A stretch of DNA of 64,000 nt, from the NCBI RefSeq assembly GCF_027706845.1, contig NZ_JAQGCZ010000003.1, positions 62,001 to 126,000 of the forward strand, written 5' to 3'. Positions 33,927 to 43,827 of this stretch are shown piece after piece. The DNA comes from Mycolicibacterium sp. BiH015 (GTDB lineage Bacteria; Actinomycetota; Actinomycetes; Mycobacteriales; Mycobacteriaceae). Within the stretch, counting starts at the first letter, position 1; the number at the start of each line of letters is the position of its first letter. The position numbers and the translations under genes are program-made. The notes beneath the pieces were generated by a model. It did not search any database and was not told where the DNA came from. It saw only the letters and a list, made by a program, of their open reading frames with translations.

Positions 33927-35396
33927 ATGGACGCACTGGATGTGTCTCGGTGGCAGTTCGGGATCACGACCGTCTACCACTTCATCTTCGTCCCGCTGAC
34001 CATCGGACTGGCGCCGCTGATCGCCGTCATGCAGACGATCTGGCATGTCACCGGCAACACCGCCTGGTATCGCCTGACCAAGTTCTTCGGCAAGCTCTTT
34101 CTGATCAATTTTGCGATCGGCGTGGCCACCGGCATCGTTCAGGAGTTCCAGTTCGGGATGAACTGGAGCGAGTACTCGAAGTTCGTCGGCGACATCTTCG
34201 GCGCCCCGCTGGCATTCGAAGGACTGGTCGCGTTCTTCTTCGAATCCACGTTCATCGGCCTGTGGATCTTCGGGTGGAGCCGGTTGCCCAGGGCGGTGCA
34301 TCTGGCGTGCATCTGGATCGTCGCGTTCGGTGTGAACGCCTCGGCCTACTTCATCATCGCCGCCAACTCGTTCATGCAGCACCCGGTCGGCGCCAGGTTC
34401 AACCCGGAGACGGGGCGCGCCGAACTCGTCGACTTCGGCGCCCTGTTGACCAACAACACTGCGGTGTGGGCCTTCTTGCATGCGGTCGCCGGCTCGTTAC
34501 TGACCGCGGGAGCCTTCGTCGCCGGCATCTCGGCATGGCTGATGGTGCGGGAGCGGCGCCGCAACTCCGCCGACGTGGCACCGCCCGACGCGACGTCGAT
34601 GTACCGGCCCGCGGCGATTTTGGGCAGCCTCGTCGCGCTCGTTGCCGCCGGCGGCCTTTTCTTCACCGGCGATATCCAGGGCAAGCTGATGTTCGTCCAG
34701 CAGCCGATGAAGATGGCCTCGGCGGAATCGTTGTGTCACACCGAGACCGATCCTGATTTTTCGATCCTGACTGTCGGCACCCACAACAACTGCGACAGCG
34801 TCACCCATCTCATCGAAGTGCCCTATGTGCTGCCGTTCCTGGCTGAGAGCACGTTCAGCGGCGTCACGTTGCAGGGCGTGCAGGACCTTCAGCAGGAGTA
34901 CGAGCAGAAGTTCGGCCCCGGCGACTACCGACCCAACCTGTTTGTCACGTACTGGGCATTCCGCGCCATGATCGGATTGCTGCTCGTCCCGGTGGCTTTC
35001 GCACTCGCCACCCTGTGGTTGACCCGCCGGGGACGCATCCCCGACCACCGGTGGTACGGGCTGGCGGGCATTCTCACCATCCCGACGCCGTTCCTCGCGA
35101 ACTCCGCGGGCTGGATTTTCACCGAGATGGGGCGCCAGCCCTGGGTGGTCGTACCGAACCCGACAGGGGACCCGATGGTGCGAATGACCGTGCAGGAAGG
35201 CGTGTCCAACCATGCGGCGGGCACGGTGATGTTCTCGCTGGCGGTGTTCACCCTGTTGTACGGGTCGCTTGCGGTGGTGTGGTTCTACCTGATGCGGCGC
35301 TACGTCGTCGAAGGCCCGTTGGAGCACGACGCCGAACCGGCACCGCCGACACCGCCCGACAGGGACGACGTCGCCCCACTTTCGTTCGCCTACTAG
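33927..35396 (+). CDS. cydA: cytochrome bd ubiquinol/menaquinol oxidase subunit I
   Basis: 489-residue subunit I of the high-affinity terminal oxidase, carrying hemes b558, b595 and d in the cytoplasmic membrane. H18 (YHFIFVPLTIG) is the conserved heme ligand near the N-terminus, ALAFEGLVAFFFESTFIG carries the conserved Glu pair of the proton/heme region, and WAFLHAVAGSLL bears the second His. GRQPW, the hallmark pentapeptide, lies in TEMGRQPWVV. The Q-loop is of the short type usual in Actinobacteria. Ribosome site GGGAG six nt before the ATG. First gene of cydABDC; the promoter holds a dyad. Confidence 0.97.
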   Translation: MDALDVSRWQFGITTVYHFIFVPLTIGLAPLIAVMQTIWHVTGNTAWYRLTKFFGKLFLINFAIGVATGIVQEFQFGMNWSEYSKFVGDIFGAPLAFEGLVAFFFESTFIGLWIFGWSRLPRAVHLACIWIVAFGVNASAYFIIAANSFMQHPVGARFNPETGRAELVDFGALLTNNTAVWAFLHAVAGSLLTAGAFVAGISAWLMVRERRRNSADVAPPDATSMYRPAAILGSLVALVAAGGLFFTGDIQGKLMFVQQPMKMASAESLCHTETDPDFSILTVGTHNNCDSVTHLIEVPYVLPFLAESTFSGVTLQGVQDLQQEYEQKFGPGDYRPNLFVTYWAFRAMIGLLLVPVAFALATLWLTRRGRIPDHRWYGLAGILTIPTPFLANSAGWIFTEMGRQPWVVVPNPTGDPMVRMTVQEGVSNHAAGTVMFSLAVFTLLYGSLAVVWFYLMRRYVVEGPLEHDAEPAPPTPPDRDDVAPLSFAY

Positions 35397-35405
35397 GAGA
35401 TCGTC

Positions 35406-36446
35406 ATGGCACTCCAGGAAATCTGGTTTCTCCTGATCGCCGTGCTGTTCCTCGGCTTTCTGGTGTTGGAAGGGTTCGATTTCGGCGTCGGCATGCTGAT
35501 GGCGCCGATGGGGTCTCGCGGCCCCGGCGATCCCGACAACCGGCGCCGCGCGGTGCTCAACACCATCGGCCCCGTGTGGGACGCCAACGAGGTGTGGCTG
35601 ATCACGGCCGGCGCCGCTATGTTCGCGGCATTCCCGAACTGGTACGCCACCCTGTTTTCGGCGCTGTATCTTCCGCTGCTGGCAATCCTTTTCGGGATGA
35701 TCCTGCGGATCGTCGGCATCGAGTGGCGCGGAAAGATCAACGATCCGCAGTGGCGCCGCTGGGCCGACATCGGCATCGCGCTGGGCTCCTGGCTGCCCGC
35801 GATCCTGTGGGGTGTGGCTTTCGCAATCCTGTTGCGAGGCTTGCCGATCGACGCCGACGGCATCGCTCACCCCGGTATCGGCGATGTGCTGAGCCCCTAC
35901 ACCCTGCTCGGCGGGTTGGCGACGGCCTCGCTGTTCCTGTTCTACGGTTCGGTCTACCTGGCGCTCAAGACCTCCGGCGCACTGCACGAGGACTCCTTCC
36001 GCGTCGGCCGGCTGCTTTCGCTCCCGGTGATCGTCCTGGCAGGAGGATTCGGCCTGTGGACCCAGCTCGCCTACGGCCAGCCGTGGACATGGCTGGCACT
36101 GGCCGTGGCGGTGGTGGCGCTGCTGGTTTCGGTTGGGCTGGTGTGGCGCAGGGCCCGTGAGGGAATCGCGTTCGTGTCGATGGTCGTCGTCATCGCCGCC
36201 GTCGCCGTGCTGATCTTCGGTTCGATGTATCCGAATCTTCTGCCCTCGACGCTGAATGCCGAATGGAGCGTCACGATCTACAACGGGTCCTCCACGCCGT
36301 ACACCCTCAAGATCATGACGTGGGCGTCGCTGGCGTTGCTTCCGCTGGTGCTCGGCTACCAGGCGTGGTCGTACTGGGTGTTTCGCAAGCGCGTCAGCGC
36401 GGACGCCATTCCCGCATCGATCGGTTTGTCGAGGCGAGTGCCCTGA
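35406..36446 (+). CDS. cydB: cytochrome bd oxidase subunit II
   Basis: 346-residue subunit II, structurally similar to subunit I without heme. Typical sequence from the start (MALQEIWFLLIAVLFLGFLVLEGFDFGVGMLMAPMG, RRAVLNTIGPVWDANEVWLITAGAAMFAAFPNWYATLFSALYLPLL) and several helices to the end. The conserved DxNExW segment is present. It follows cydA after 9 nt with GGAG before the ATG, and its stop is embedded in the start region of cydD. Confidence 0.97.
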   Translation: MALQEIWFLLIAVLFLGFLVLEGFDFGVGMLMAPMGSRGPGDPDNRRRAVLNTIGPVWDANEVWLITAGAAMFAAFPNWYATLFSALYLPLLAILFGMILRIVGIEWRGKINDPQWRRWADIGIALGSWLPAILWGVAFAILLRGLPIDADGIAHPGIGDVLSPYTLLGGLATASLFLFYGSVYLALKTSGALHEDSFRVGRLLSLPVIVLAGGFGLWTQLAYGQPWTWLALAVAVVALLVSVGLVWRRAREGIAFVSMVVVIAAVAVLIFGSMYPNLLPSTLNAEWSVTIYNGSSTPYTLKIMTWASLALLPLVLGYQAWSYWVFRKRVSADAIPASIGLSRRVP

Positions 36447-38062
36447 CAGACCGCGCGCAGGCCCCGATCGACCCGCGATTGTGGCGGGCCTCGACGGCGA
36501 TGCGCCGATTTCTGGTCGCCACCACGGCCTGCGGCGTCCTGATCGCGGCATGCACCATCGCCGCGGCGGTGGTGCTCGCCTCCGTCGTCGCCCGCGTCGT
36601 GACCGACCCGGCTTCTCGCAGCGTCGCTGCACTGAGCGCACCCCTGGTGATCCTGCTGCTGCTCTGGACGGTTCGCACCCTGGTGCACTGGAAACAGGGC
36701 ACCCTCGCGCAGCGCGGAGCGAGCGCGGTCATCGCCGACCTCACCGACCAGGTCCTGACCACAGCGACGTCGCTGCCACCCCGCGAGCTCGCCGCGCAAC
36801 GCGACGACGCTGCCGTCGTGGTCACACGCGGCCTCGACGGTCTTCGGGTCTACTTCACCACCTACCTTCCGTCGCTGTCGCTTGCCGCGATCCTCACCCC
36901 GGCGACAGCGGTGGTCATCGCGCTCTACGACTGGCAATCCGCCGTCATCGTCGCGATCGCACTTCCCCTCATCCCGATCTTCATGATTCTGATCGGCATG
37001 GCCACCGCGGACCGGTCTGCGGCGGCACTGAACGCGATGGCCACGCTGCAGTCCCGGTTGCTCGATCTGGTGGCCGGATTGCCAACTCTGCGAGCCCTCG
37101 GCCGTACCGAGGGCGCCGCCACCCGCATCGCCGAACTCGGTGCAGCGCATCGCCGTTCGGCGATGGCGACAATGCGCATCGCCTTCCTGTCCGCCCTGGT
37201 ACTCGAGCTTCTCGCAACCCTCGGGGTGGCGCTTGTCGCCGTCGGCGTCGGAATGCGGTTGGTCTACGGCGATATGACACTGACAGCTGGGCTCACCGCC
37301 CTGCTCCTGGCTCCCGAGGTCTTCTGGCCGCTGCGCAGGGTCGGCGCCGCATTCCATTCCGCTCAGGACGGAAAGGTCGCCGTGCAGGCGGCTTTCCGGT
37401 TCATCGACACGAACGAGCCGGCCCCGACCGGGACCCTTCCTGTGCCCGACGGCCCGCTGACCGTCCAGGTCGACGACCCACACCTGACCGCCTCACCCGG
37501 CCGGGTCACAGTGCTCACCGGACCCAACGGTGTCGGCAAGTCCACTCTGCTGCAGGCGATCCTGGGCCTCGATTCCCCGGTTTCGGGCAGCGTCGCGGTC
37601 AACGGAGTCGACGTGGCAGATCTGGACCGTGGGCAGTGGTGGCCCAGAGTCGCATGGCTGGCTCAGCGGCCGGTGCTCATCCCCGGCACCGTGCAGGAGA
37701 ACCTGGAACTGTTCGGACCCCTTGGCGACCTCGAAGATGCCTGCCGCGCCGCATGCTTCGACGAGGTGCTGGCCACCTTGCCCGACGGCCTGCAGACGAC
37801 GATCGGCCGTGGCGGCGTCGGCCTGTCCCTGGGGCAGCGGCAACGGCTCGGCCTCGCCCGTGTGCTCGGCTCCACGGCGTCACTGCTGCTGCTCGACGAG
37901 CCGACCGCACATCTCGACGGACCCACCGAGACGCGGATCCTTGACGCGATTGCACGCCGCGCCGGCCGCGGGGACACCGTCCTCGTCGTCGGCCACCGCG
38001 ATCGTGTGCTAGCGATCGGCGACACCGTCGTGGACATGGGAGGTGTCCGTGTCGCGCCGTGA
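36443..38062 (+). CDS. cydD: ABC exporter subunit CydD (bd oxidase assembly)
   Basis: About 539 residues; one half of the CydDC exporter needed for heme loading of bd oxidase, linked to thiol/heme redox balance in the periplasm. A six-helix transmembrane domain fills residues 20-310. The ATPase domain has Walker A GPNGVGKS (about 360-367), signature LSLGQRQRLGLARVL (about 461) and Walker B SLLLLDEPTAHLD. The segment before Walker A is short, with little of the A-loop strand. No ATG or GTG sits at the expected N-terminus: the protein-like sequence begins at a CTG overlapping the cydB TGA. I place the start there; TTG 36479, ATG 36500 or an upstream GTG inside cydB are alternatives. Confidence 0.85.
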   Translation: MTDRAQAPIDPRLWRASTAMRRFLVATTACGVLIAACTIAAAVVLASVVARVVTDPASRSVAALSAPLVILLLLWTVRTLVHWKQGTLAQRGASAVIADLTDQVLTTATSLPPRELAAQRDDAAVVVTRGLDGLRVYFTTYLPSLSLAAILTPATAVVIALYDWQSAVIVAIALPLIPIFMILIGMATADRSAAALNAMATLQSRLLDLVAGLPTLRALGRTEGAATRIAELGAAHRRSAMATMRIAFLSALVLELLATLGVALVAVGVGMRLVYGDMTLTAGLTALLLAPEVFWPLRRVGAAFHSAQDGKVAVQAAFRFIDTNEPAPTGTLPVPDGPLTVQVDDPHLTASPGRVTVLTGPNGVGKSTLLQAILGLDSPVSGSVAVNGVDVADLDRGQWWPRVAWLAQRPVLIPGTVQENLELFGPLGDLEDACRAACFDEVLATLPDGLQTTIGRGGVGLSLGQRQRLGLARVLGSTASLLLLDEPTAHLDGPTETRILDAIARRAGRGDTVLVVGHRDRVLAIGDTVVDMGGVRVAP

Positions 38063-39524
38063 TCCTCTACTGCTGGCGTGGGAGCTCATGCGGCCCAGGA
38101 TTTCGCGTGTAGCACTCGCCGTCGCGCTGGGCGCGCTATCCCTCGGGAGCGCTCTCGCCCTGACCGCGGTGTCGGCGTGGCTGATCACCCGCGCATGGGA
38201 GATGCCTCCGGTACTGACGTTGACCGTCGCCGCCGTCACCGTGCGCGCCCTCGGAATCTCACGTGGACTGCTCGGCTACTGCGAACGGCTGGTCTCCCAT
38301 GACACGGCGTTGCGTGCGGCAGGCAGTACGCGCGAACGACTCTTCATCCGGCTGGCGACCGGACCGGAGGATGCCGTGATGCGGCGCAGCAGCGGCGATC
38401 TCGTGGCACGGGTGGGTAACGGTGTCGACGAACTCGCCGACGTTCTCGTGCGTGCCGTGGTGCCGATCGGCGTCGCCGCGGTCCTCGGAGTGTCCGCCGT
38501 CGCGACGATCGCCGTCATCTCCCCCGCCGCAGGTGTGGTGCTTGCGCTGTGCATGACGGTCGCCGGCGTTGCCGCACCAGTGATGGCCGCCCGGGCGGCA
38601 GTGGCCGCTGAAAACGTTGCAGTCGAACATCATTCGCGACGCGACGCCGCTGTGCTGCTCGCCCTCGAGCACGCGCCCGAGCTTCGTGTCAGCGGGCGCC
38701 TGTCCGGCGTCATCGCCGCAGCCGCCGACGAGCAGCGCCGCTGGGGCCGCGCGATCGACCGGGCCGCGGCGCCGGCCGCGGTCGCGGCGGCAGCACCCAC
38801 CGCGGCCATCGGGGTGAGCGTCCTCGGCGCCGCACTGGCCGCAATCTCGCTGTCCGACAGCGTCGCCCCCACCACCGTCGCAATCCTGATGCTGATGCCG
38901 CTCGCCGCCTTCGAAGCCACCTCCGCGTTGCCCGGCGCCGCGATCGCACTGATCCGGGGTCGCATCGCCGCGCAGCGTCTGCTCACCCTCACCGATCCCG
39001 TCGACGACAGCCGCAGGCCCGCCGTCGCGCCGCTGAACTTGCAACCAGGCGACCGCGTCGCCGTCGTGGGGCCGTCCGGTTGCGGCAAGACGACCCTGCT
39101 GATGCGCACCCCGGGAGTCTTCTTCGCCGAAGACGCACATCTGTTCTCGACCACGGTCCGCGACAACCTGCTGGTGGCCCGCGGTGACGCCACCGACGAC
39201 GAACTCGTGGATGCTCTGCAGCGTGCGGGCCTGGGCGGATGGCTCGACCAGCAGCCTGAGGGACTGTCGACGGTGCTCGTCGGCGGGGCCGCCGCGGTGT
39301 CAGCCGGGCAGCGACGACGGCTTCTGCTTGCTCGTGCGTTGACCTCGACCGCCCAGACGGTGCTTCTCGACGAACCGACCGAACATCTCGATGCCTCCGA
39401 CGCCGACGAGATCATGGCCCAACTCCTGACGCCCGGAGCGTTGTTCGGAACGGAACGAACTGTCGTCGTTGCGACTCATCACCCGCCGGAAAACGTGTCT
39501 GTGGAGGTAATCTCACCGGCATGA
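38043..39524 (+). CDS. cydC: ABC exporter subunit CydC with shortened ATPase domain
   Basis: 493-residue partner of CydD; the GTG start overlaps cydD by 20 nt. A six-helix domain spans about 20-305 (ALSLGSALALTAVSAWLITRAWEMPP is typical CydC). The nucleotide-binding domain is unusually small: Walker A GPSGCGKT at 343-350 is followed after only 13 residues by FFAEDAHLF, which normally lies about 40 residues downstream at the Q-loop, and the Gln is replaced by Glu363. The A-loop strand before Walker A is also missing. Signature VSAGQRRRLLLARAL and Walker B TVLLDEPTEHLD remain. I read this as a degenerate or regulatory site, with turnover mainly at the other composite site. Overlaps the next gene by ATGA. 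Confidence 0.88.
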   Translation: MSVSRRDPLLLAWELMRPRISRVALAVALGALSLGSALALTAVSAWLITRAWEMPPVLTLTVAAVTVRALGISRGLLGYCERLVSHDTALRAAGSTRERLFIRLATGPEDAVMRRSSGDLVARVGNGVDELADVLVRAVVPIGVAAVLGVSAVATIAVISPAAGVVLALCMTVAGVAAPVMAARAAVAAENVAVEHHSRRDAAVLLALEHAPELRVSGRLSGVIAAAADEQRRWGRAIDRAAAPAAVAAAAPTAAIGVSVLGAALAAISLSDSVAPTTVAILMLMPLAAFEATSALPGAAIALIRGRIAAQRLLTLTDPVDDSRRPAVAPLNLQPGDRVAVVGPSGCGKTTLLMRTPGVFFAEDAHLFSTTVRDNLLVARGDATDDELVDALQRAGLGGWLDQQPEGLSTVLVGGAAAVSAGQRRRLLLARALTSTAQTVLLDEPTEHLDASDADEIMAQLLTPGALFGTERTVVVATHHPPENVSVEVISPA

Positions 39525-39994
39525 GCGAACCGCCGCCCCCTCCTCCTGGCACCTACCCGGGCGGCTATCCGCCGCAGCCGTACGGCGGCTACCCGCCCCC
39601 TTTCCCGGTCGCCCCGAAGAACGGACTCGGGACGGCTTCGCTTGTGGTCGCGATCATCTCGCTGTTCACATTGTTCGGCGGGGTGGTCCTCGGCATCGTC
39701 GCGGTCGTCCTCGGCTTCATGGGGCGCGGCCGCGTCAAGCGCGGCGACGCCACCAACGGTGGTGTCGCGATGGCCGGCATCGTGCTCGGATTCCTCAGCA
39801 TCATCGTGTCGATCGCCGCGTTCGTCGTCGTCGGCGTCTTCGGCGTCGCGTTGTTCAACGAAGTCGGCGGCACCGACTACATCGACTGTGTCAACAGGGC
39901 CGGTTCCGACCAGGCGGCCGTGCAGCAGTGCGCCGAGGAGTTCACCCAGCGGGTCGAGGACGAGTTCTCGATCACCGTCACTCCGACGCCGTAG
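39521..39994 (+). CDS. DUF4190-type small membrane protein
   Basis: 157-residue membrane protein. A Pro/Gly/Tyr-rich cytoplasmic tail (about 30 residues, PPPPPPGTYPGGYPPQPYGGYPP) leads to two helices with a basic turn between (IISLFTLFGGVVLGIVAVVLGFMGRGRVKRGDATNGGVAMAGIVLGFLSIIVSIAAFVVVGVFGVALF), the DUF4190 pattern. A short extracytoplasmic C-terminal part contains two Cys (YIDCVNRAGSDQAAVQQCAEEF), probably a disulfide. Function unknown. Its ATG overlaps the cydC stop by 4 nt, so it is made together with the CydDC exporter and could be an envelope helper. Confidence 0.82.
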   Translation: MSEPPPPPPGTYPGGYPPQPYGGYPPPFPVAPKNGLGTASLVVAIISLFTLFGGVVLGIVAVVLGFMGRGRVKRGDATNGGVAMAGIVLGFLSIIVSIAAFVVVGVFGVALFNEVGGTDYIDCVNRAGSDQAAVQQCAEEFTQRVEDEFSITVTPTP

Positions 39995-40000
39995 GCCCTG

Positions 40001-40861
40001 TCACGGAAAGTGCTTGACGATTCCCTCTTGCGCGACGGTCGCCAGCGGCTGACCGGCCCGGTCGAAGAAGTGACCTGTGCCGAGGCCACGAGAGTCCGCC
40101 GCAACCGGTGACGTGGTCGAGTAGAGCACCCAGTCGTCGAACCTGATCGGGCGGTGGAACCACACCGTGTGGTTGGTGGTCACCGCGAAGATCCGGTCGT
40201 GGCCCCACGACAGGCCGTGGGTGGTGATGATCGAGTCCAGGATCGTGGTGTCCGACGAGTACACCAGCGCGGCGGCGTGGAGCACCTGGTCATCGGGCAT
40301 GACGCCCTGAGCTGTCATCCATACCCGGTTGTGGGTGAGCTTGCCGCCCCTGTCGCGCATGATCCACGCCGGATCGTTGGTGTAGCGCCATTCGATCGGC
40401 CGCAGCGCGTTGACGAAGAGCGGAACGATCTCCTCGTACCCGCGCAGCAGATGGTCGATCGGTGGCACGGCCTCCGGGTCGTCGATCACCGGCGGCTCGA
40501 TGCCGTGTTCGAGTCCGGCACCGCCGGTGAGGTAGGAGACCAACGCCGTGGTGAGGAGCTGACCGTTCTGCATGACGTCGACACGGCGATTGGCGAATCT
40601 GCGTTCGTCGCGCAGCCGCACCACGTGGAACTCGAGATCCTGCTCCGGGTCGCCGCCGGCGATGAAATGCACCGACAGCGCGCTCGGCGACGTGGGGTAT
40701 TTCAGGCTGCGGCTGGCCGCCACGAAGGCTTGCGCCATCATCTGGCCACCGAAGGTGCGGATCGGGTTCTTGCTCGGATGAACCCCGATGAAGGTGTCGT
40801 CGTCGAGACGTTCCAGGTCGAGGATCGCCAGGAGCTCGTCGAAATCTGCGTGCCCTGGCAA
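40001..40861 (-). CDS. tesB: acyl-CoA thioesterase II
   Basis: 286-residue TesB-type thioesterase releasing free fatty acids from acyl-CoA. N-terminal hotdog LLAILDLERLDDDTFIGVHPSKNPIRTFGGQMMAQAFVAASRSL, then a second hotdog with the conserved RPIEWRYTNDPAWIMR region, and the C-terminal VYSSDTTILDSIITTHGLSWGHDRIFAVTTNHTVWFHRPIRFDDWVLYSTTSPVAADSRGLGTGHFFD, which holds the catalytic Asp of TesB (LDSII) and the conserved HRP box. The start is a TTG at 40861; GGAGGGG lies 6 nt before it and no better codon exists. 19 nt behind pyk, so probably one transcript. Confidence 0.92.
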   Translation of the reverse strand: MPGHADFDELLAILDLERLDDDTFIGVHPSKNPIRTFGGQMMAQAFVAASRSLKYPTSPSALSVHFIAGGDPEQDLEFHVVRLRDERRFANRRVDVMQNGQLLTTALVSYLTGGAGLEHGIEPPVIDDPEAVPPIDHLLRGYEEIVPLFVNALRPIEWRYTNDPAWIMRDRGGKLTHNRVWMTAQGVMPDDQVLHAAALVYSSDTTILDSIITTHGLSWGHDRIFAVTTNHTVWFHRPIRFDDWVLYSTTSPVAADSRGLGTGHFFDRAGQPLATVAQEGIVKHFP

Positions 40862-40880
40862 CTGCTTCCCCTCCGATGGT

Positions 40881-42299
40881 CTAGACGTCGTCCTCCCCGA
40901 TGCGGTGGACGTGGATCAGATTCGTCGACCCTACTGTGCCCGGCGGGGCGCCTGCGACGATGACCACCAGGTCTCCCCGCTTGTAACGGCCGAGCTCCAG
41001 CATCGACTTGTCGACCTGCCGGATCATGCCGTCCGTGGTTTCGATGTGCGGGACGATGAACGTCTCGGTCCCCCAGGTCAACGCCAACTGGCTGCGCACC
41101 TCGGGCAGGGACGTGAACGCCAGCACCGGCAGCGGCGTGTGTAGCCGCGCCAGACGGCGGACGGTGTCGCCCGATTGGGTGAACGCCACCAGCGCCTTGG
41201 CATCGAGGCGCTCGCCGATGTCGCGTGCGGCGTAGGAGATGACACCGCGCTTGGTCCGCGGGGTGTGGGTCAGCGGCGGCGCGGCCACCGAGTTCTCCTC
41301 GACCGCGCTGACGATGCGGGCCATGGTCCGCACGGTCTCGAACGGGAACTTCCCGACCGAGGTCTCCCCCGAAAGCATCACGGCGTCGGCGCCGTCGAGC
41401 ACTGCGTTGGCGACGTCGGACGCCTCGGCCCGAGTCGGGCGAGAATTCTCGATCATCGACTCCAGCATCTGGGTCGCCACGATGACGGGTTTGGCATTCT
41501 CCCTTGCCATTTGGATGGCGCGCTTCTGCACCAGCGGCACCTCTTCGAGCGGCAGCTCGACACCGAGATCGCCGCGGGCCACCATGATTGCGTCGAAGGC
41601 CAGCACGATGGCCTCAAGATTGTCGATCGCCTCCGGCTTCTCCAGCTTCGCGATGACGGGCACCCGTCGTCCCACCCGGTCCATCACCTCGTGGACCAGT
41701 TCGACGTCGGCGGGTGAACGCACGAAGGACAGCGCGACCAGATCGACGCCGAGGCGCAGCGCGAACTCGAGATCCTCGATGTCCTTCTCCGAGAGAGCCG
41801 GCGCCGAGACGTTCATACCGGGCAACGACATGCCCTTGTTGTTGCTGACCTTGCCGCCCTCGGTGACGGTGCAGACCACGTCATTGCCGTCGATGTGCTC
41901 GACGACGAGGCCGACGTTGCCGTCGTCGACCAGGACGCGGTCGCCGGGCTTGGCGTCCTGCGCCAGCCGCTTGTAGGTGGTCGACACGCGGTCGTGGGTG
42001 CCCTCGAAGTCTTCGACGGTTATCCGCACCGTCTCGCCATTGGCCCATTCGGTGGGACCGTCGGCGAAACGTCCGAGCCGGATCTTGGGTCCCTGCAGGT
42101 CAGCGAGGATTCCGACGGCTCTTCCGGTCGCATCGGACGCCGCGCGGACGCGCTTGTAGTTGGCCTCGTGATCGGGGTAGTCCCCGTGGCTGAAGTTGAG
42201 CCGGGCGACGTCCATCCCGGACTCGACCAGCTGCTTGACAGCACTGTCCGAGGCGGTTGCGGGGCCGAGCGTACAGACGATTTTTCCGCGTCTAGTCAC
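40881..42299 (-). CDS. pyk: pyruvate kinase
   Basis: 472-residue pyruvate kinase, final ATP-forming step of glycolysis. N-terminal barrel TRRGKIVCTLGPATASDSAV with ARLNFSHGDY, ILADLQGPKIRLG, the B-domain insertion (TVRITVEDFEGTHDRVSTTYKRLAQD), catalytic-Lys strand PVIAKLEKPEAIDNLEAI, metal-binding MVARGDLGVELP and SGETSVGKFP near the active site. The C-terminal allosteric domain is complete. GTG start; TATGCT on this strand ends 8 nt before it, so a very short or no leader. Upstream 27 nt contain the promoter end of gltD's stop region. Confidence 0.97.
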   Translation of the reverse strand: MTRRGKIVCTLGPATASDSAVKQLVESGMDVARLNFSHGDYPDHEANYKRVRAASDATGRAVGILADLQGPKIRLGRFADGPTEWANGETVRITVEDFEGTHDRVSTTYKRLAQDAKPGDRVLVDDGNVGLVVEHIDGNDVVCTVTEGGKVSNNKGMSLPGMNVSAPALSEKDIEDLEFALRLGVDLVALSFVRSPADVELVHEVMDRVGRRVPVIAKLEKPEAIDNLEAIVLAFDAIMVARGDLGVELPLEEVPLVQKRAIQMARENAKPVIVATQMLESMIENSRPTRAEASDVANAVLDGADAVMLSGETSVGKFPFETVRTMARIVSAVEENSVAAPPLTHTPRTKRGVISYAARDIGERLDAKALVAFTQSGDTVRRLARLHTPLPVLAFTSLPEVRSQLALTWGTETFIVPHIETTDGMIRQVDKSMLELGRYKRGDLVVIVAGAPPGTVGSTNLIHVHRIGEDDV

Positions 42300-42307
42300 G
42301 ACTCCTG

Positions 42308-42313
42308 AGCATA
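42308..42313 (-). promoter_or_regulatory. minus-10 box close to pyk start
   Basis: TATGCT on the minus strand, 8 nt before the pyk GTG. An AGGAG lies in between but too near the GTG to act as a good ribosome site, so leaderless or near-leaderless initiation is likely. Confidence 0.4.
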
Positions 42314-42326
42314 GTCGTTAATCGAT

Positions 42327-43827
42327 TCAGACGACGGCCAGCGGTAGGGCTCCCGGCCGCACCGGGGCCGGAAGGTCCGATTCGCCCATCAGGAATGCGT
42401 CGACGGCGTGCGCAGCGCTCCGGCCTTCTGCGATCGCCCACACGATCAGCGAGGCGCCGCGGTGTGCGTCGCCACACACGAACACCCCGGGCGCGTCGGT
42501 CTGCCAGTCCGAACCGCACGAGAGGGTGCCGCGCCGATTCAGCGTCAGGCCCAGCTTGTCGAGCAGCGCCATGTGCTCGACGCCCTCGAAGCCGATGGCC
42601 AGCAGGGCAAGATCGCACGGGATCTCCAACGACTGCCCGACGGGCACGATGCGTCTGCGACCGGCTTCGTCGCGTTCGACCTGGACCTCGGCGATCTCCA
42701 TGGCCCTCAGATTTCCGCGCTCGTCCCCGAGGAAGCGCTGCACGGCCACCTCGTACCGGCGATGGCCGCCTTCGGCGTGGGCTGGTGAGAGTCGGGTGCG
42801 CAACACGACCGGCCACATCGGCCACGGCGAGCGTGAGTCGTCGCGATATTCGGGCGGCTCGGGGTTGTAGTCCAGCTGGGTCACCGAGGCAGCACCTTGC
42901 CGGTGCGCGGTGCCGAGGCAGTCGGCACCGGTGTCACCGCCGCCGATGATCACGACGTGTTTGCCTGCGGCCGAGATGTCGCTGGCGCCGTCGCCTTCAC
43001 ACTCCTTGTTGGCGGGCACGAGGTGTTCCATCGCCAGATGGACGCCCTTGAGCTCGCGGCCGGGCACGTCGTTGTCACGCGCCCGAAGCGCGCCGACGGC
43101 CAGCACGACCGCGTCGTGCTGCGCCCGCAGCTGCTCGACCGGAAGGTCGACGCCCACCTCGGTGTCGGTGACGAAACGCGTTCCCTCCGCGCGCATCTGA
43201 GCAAGTCGCTGATTCAGGTACGACTTCTCCAACTTGTACTCGGGGATGCCGTACCGCATCAGTCCGCCGATTCGGTCGTCACGCTCGTAGACCGTCACGT
43301 CGTGACCGGCACGGGTGAGCTGTTGTGCCGCGGCGAGTCCCGCCGGTCCCGAGCCGACGACGGCGACCCTCTTGCCCGTGGAGATCGCGGCGGGCTGAGG
43401 TTCGACGATGCCGTCCATCCAGGCTTGGTCGGCGATGGTCTGTTCGATCCGCTTGATCGTGACGCTGCCACCGGTGTGGTCCTCGGCGATGGACAGCACG
43501 CACGCCGCCTCGCACGGAGCCGGACAGAGCCTGCCGGTGAACTCCGGAAAATTGTTGGTGGCATGCAGGCGGTCGCTGGCGGCGTCCCAGCGGCCGCGCC
43601 GCACCAGGTCGTTCCATTCTGGGATCAAGTTGCCGAGCGGGCAGCCGGCGGTGCCGGAGTGGCAGAACGGGATTCCGCAGTCCATACAGCGCCGGGCCTG
43701 CTGGGACACCTCCCCGGCACGTTCATGGGGATCTTGGCGTTCGTAGACCTCCCGCCAGTCGCCGACCCGCTCGTCGACGGGACGCTTGGTGGCTTCCACC
43801 TTGGCCACTTCGAGAAATCCATGCGGG

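Noticed and set aside
34497..36641. 714-codon minus-strand frame opposite cydA and cydB
   Set aside because: Arg/Gln/His-rich shadow of clear oxidase genes.
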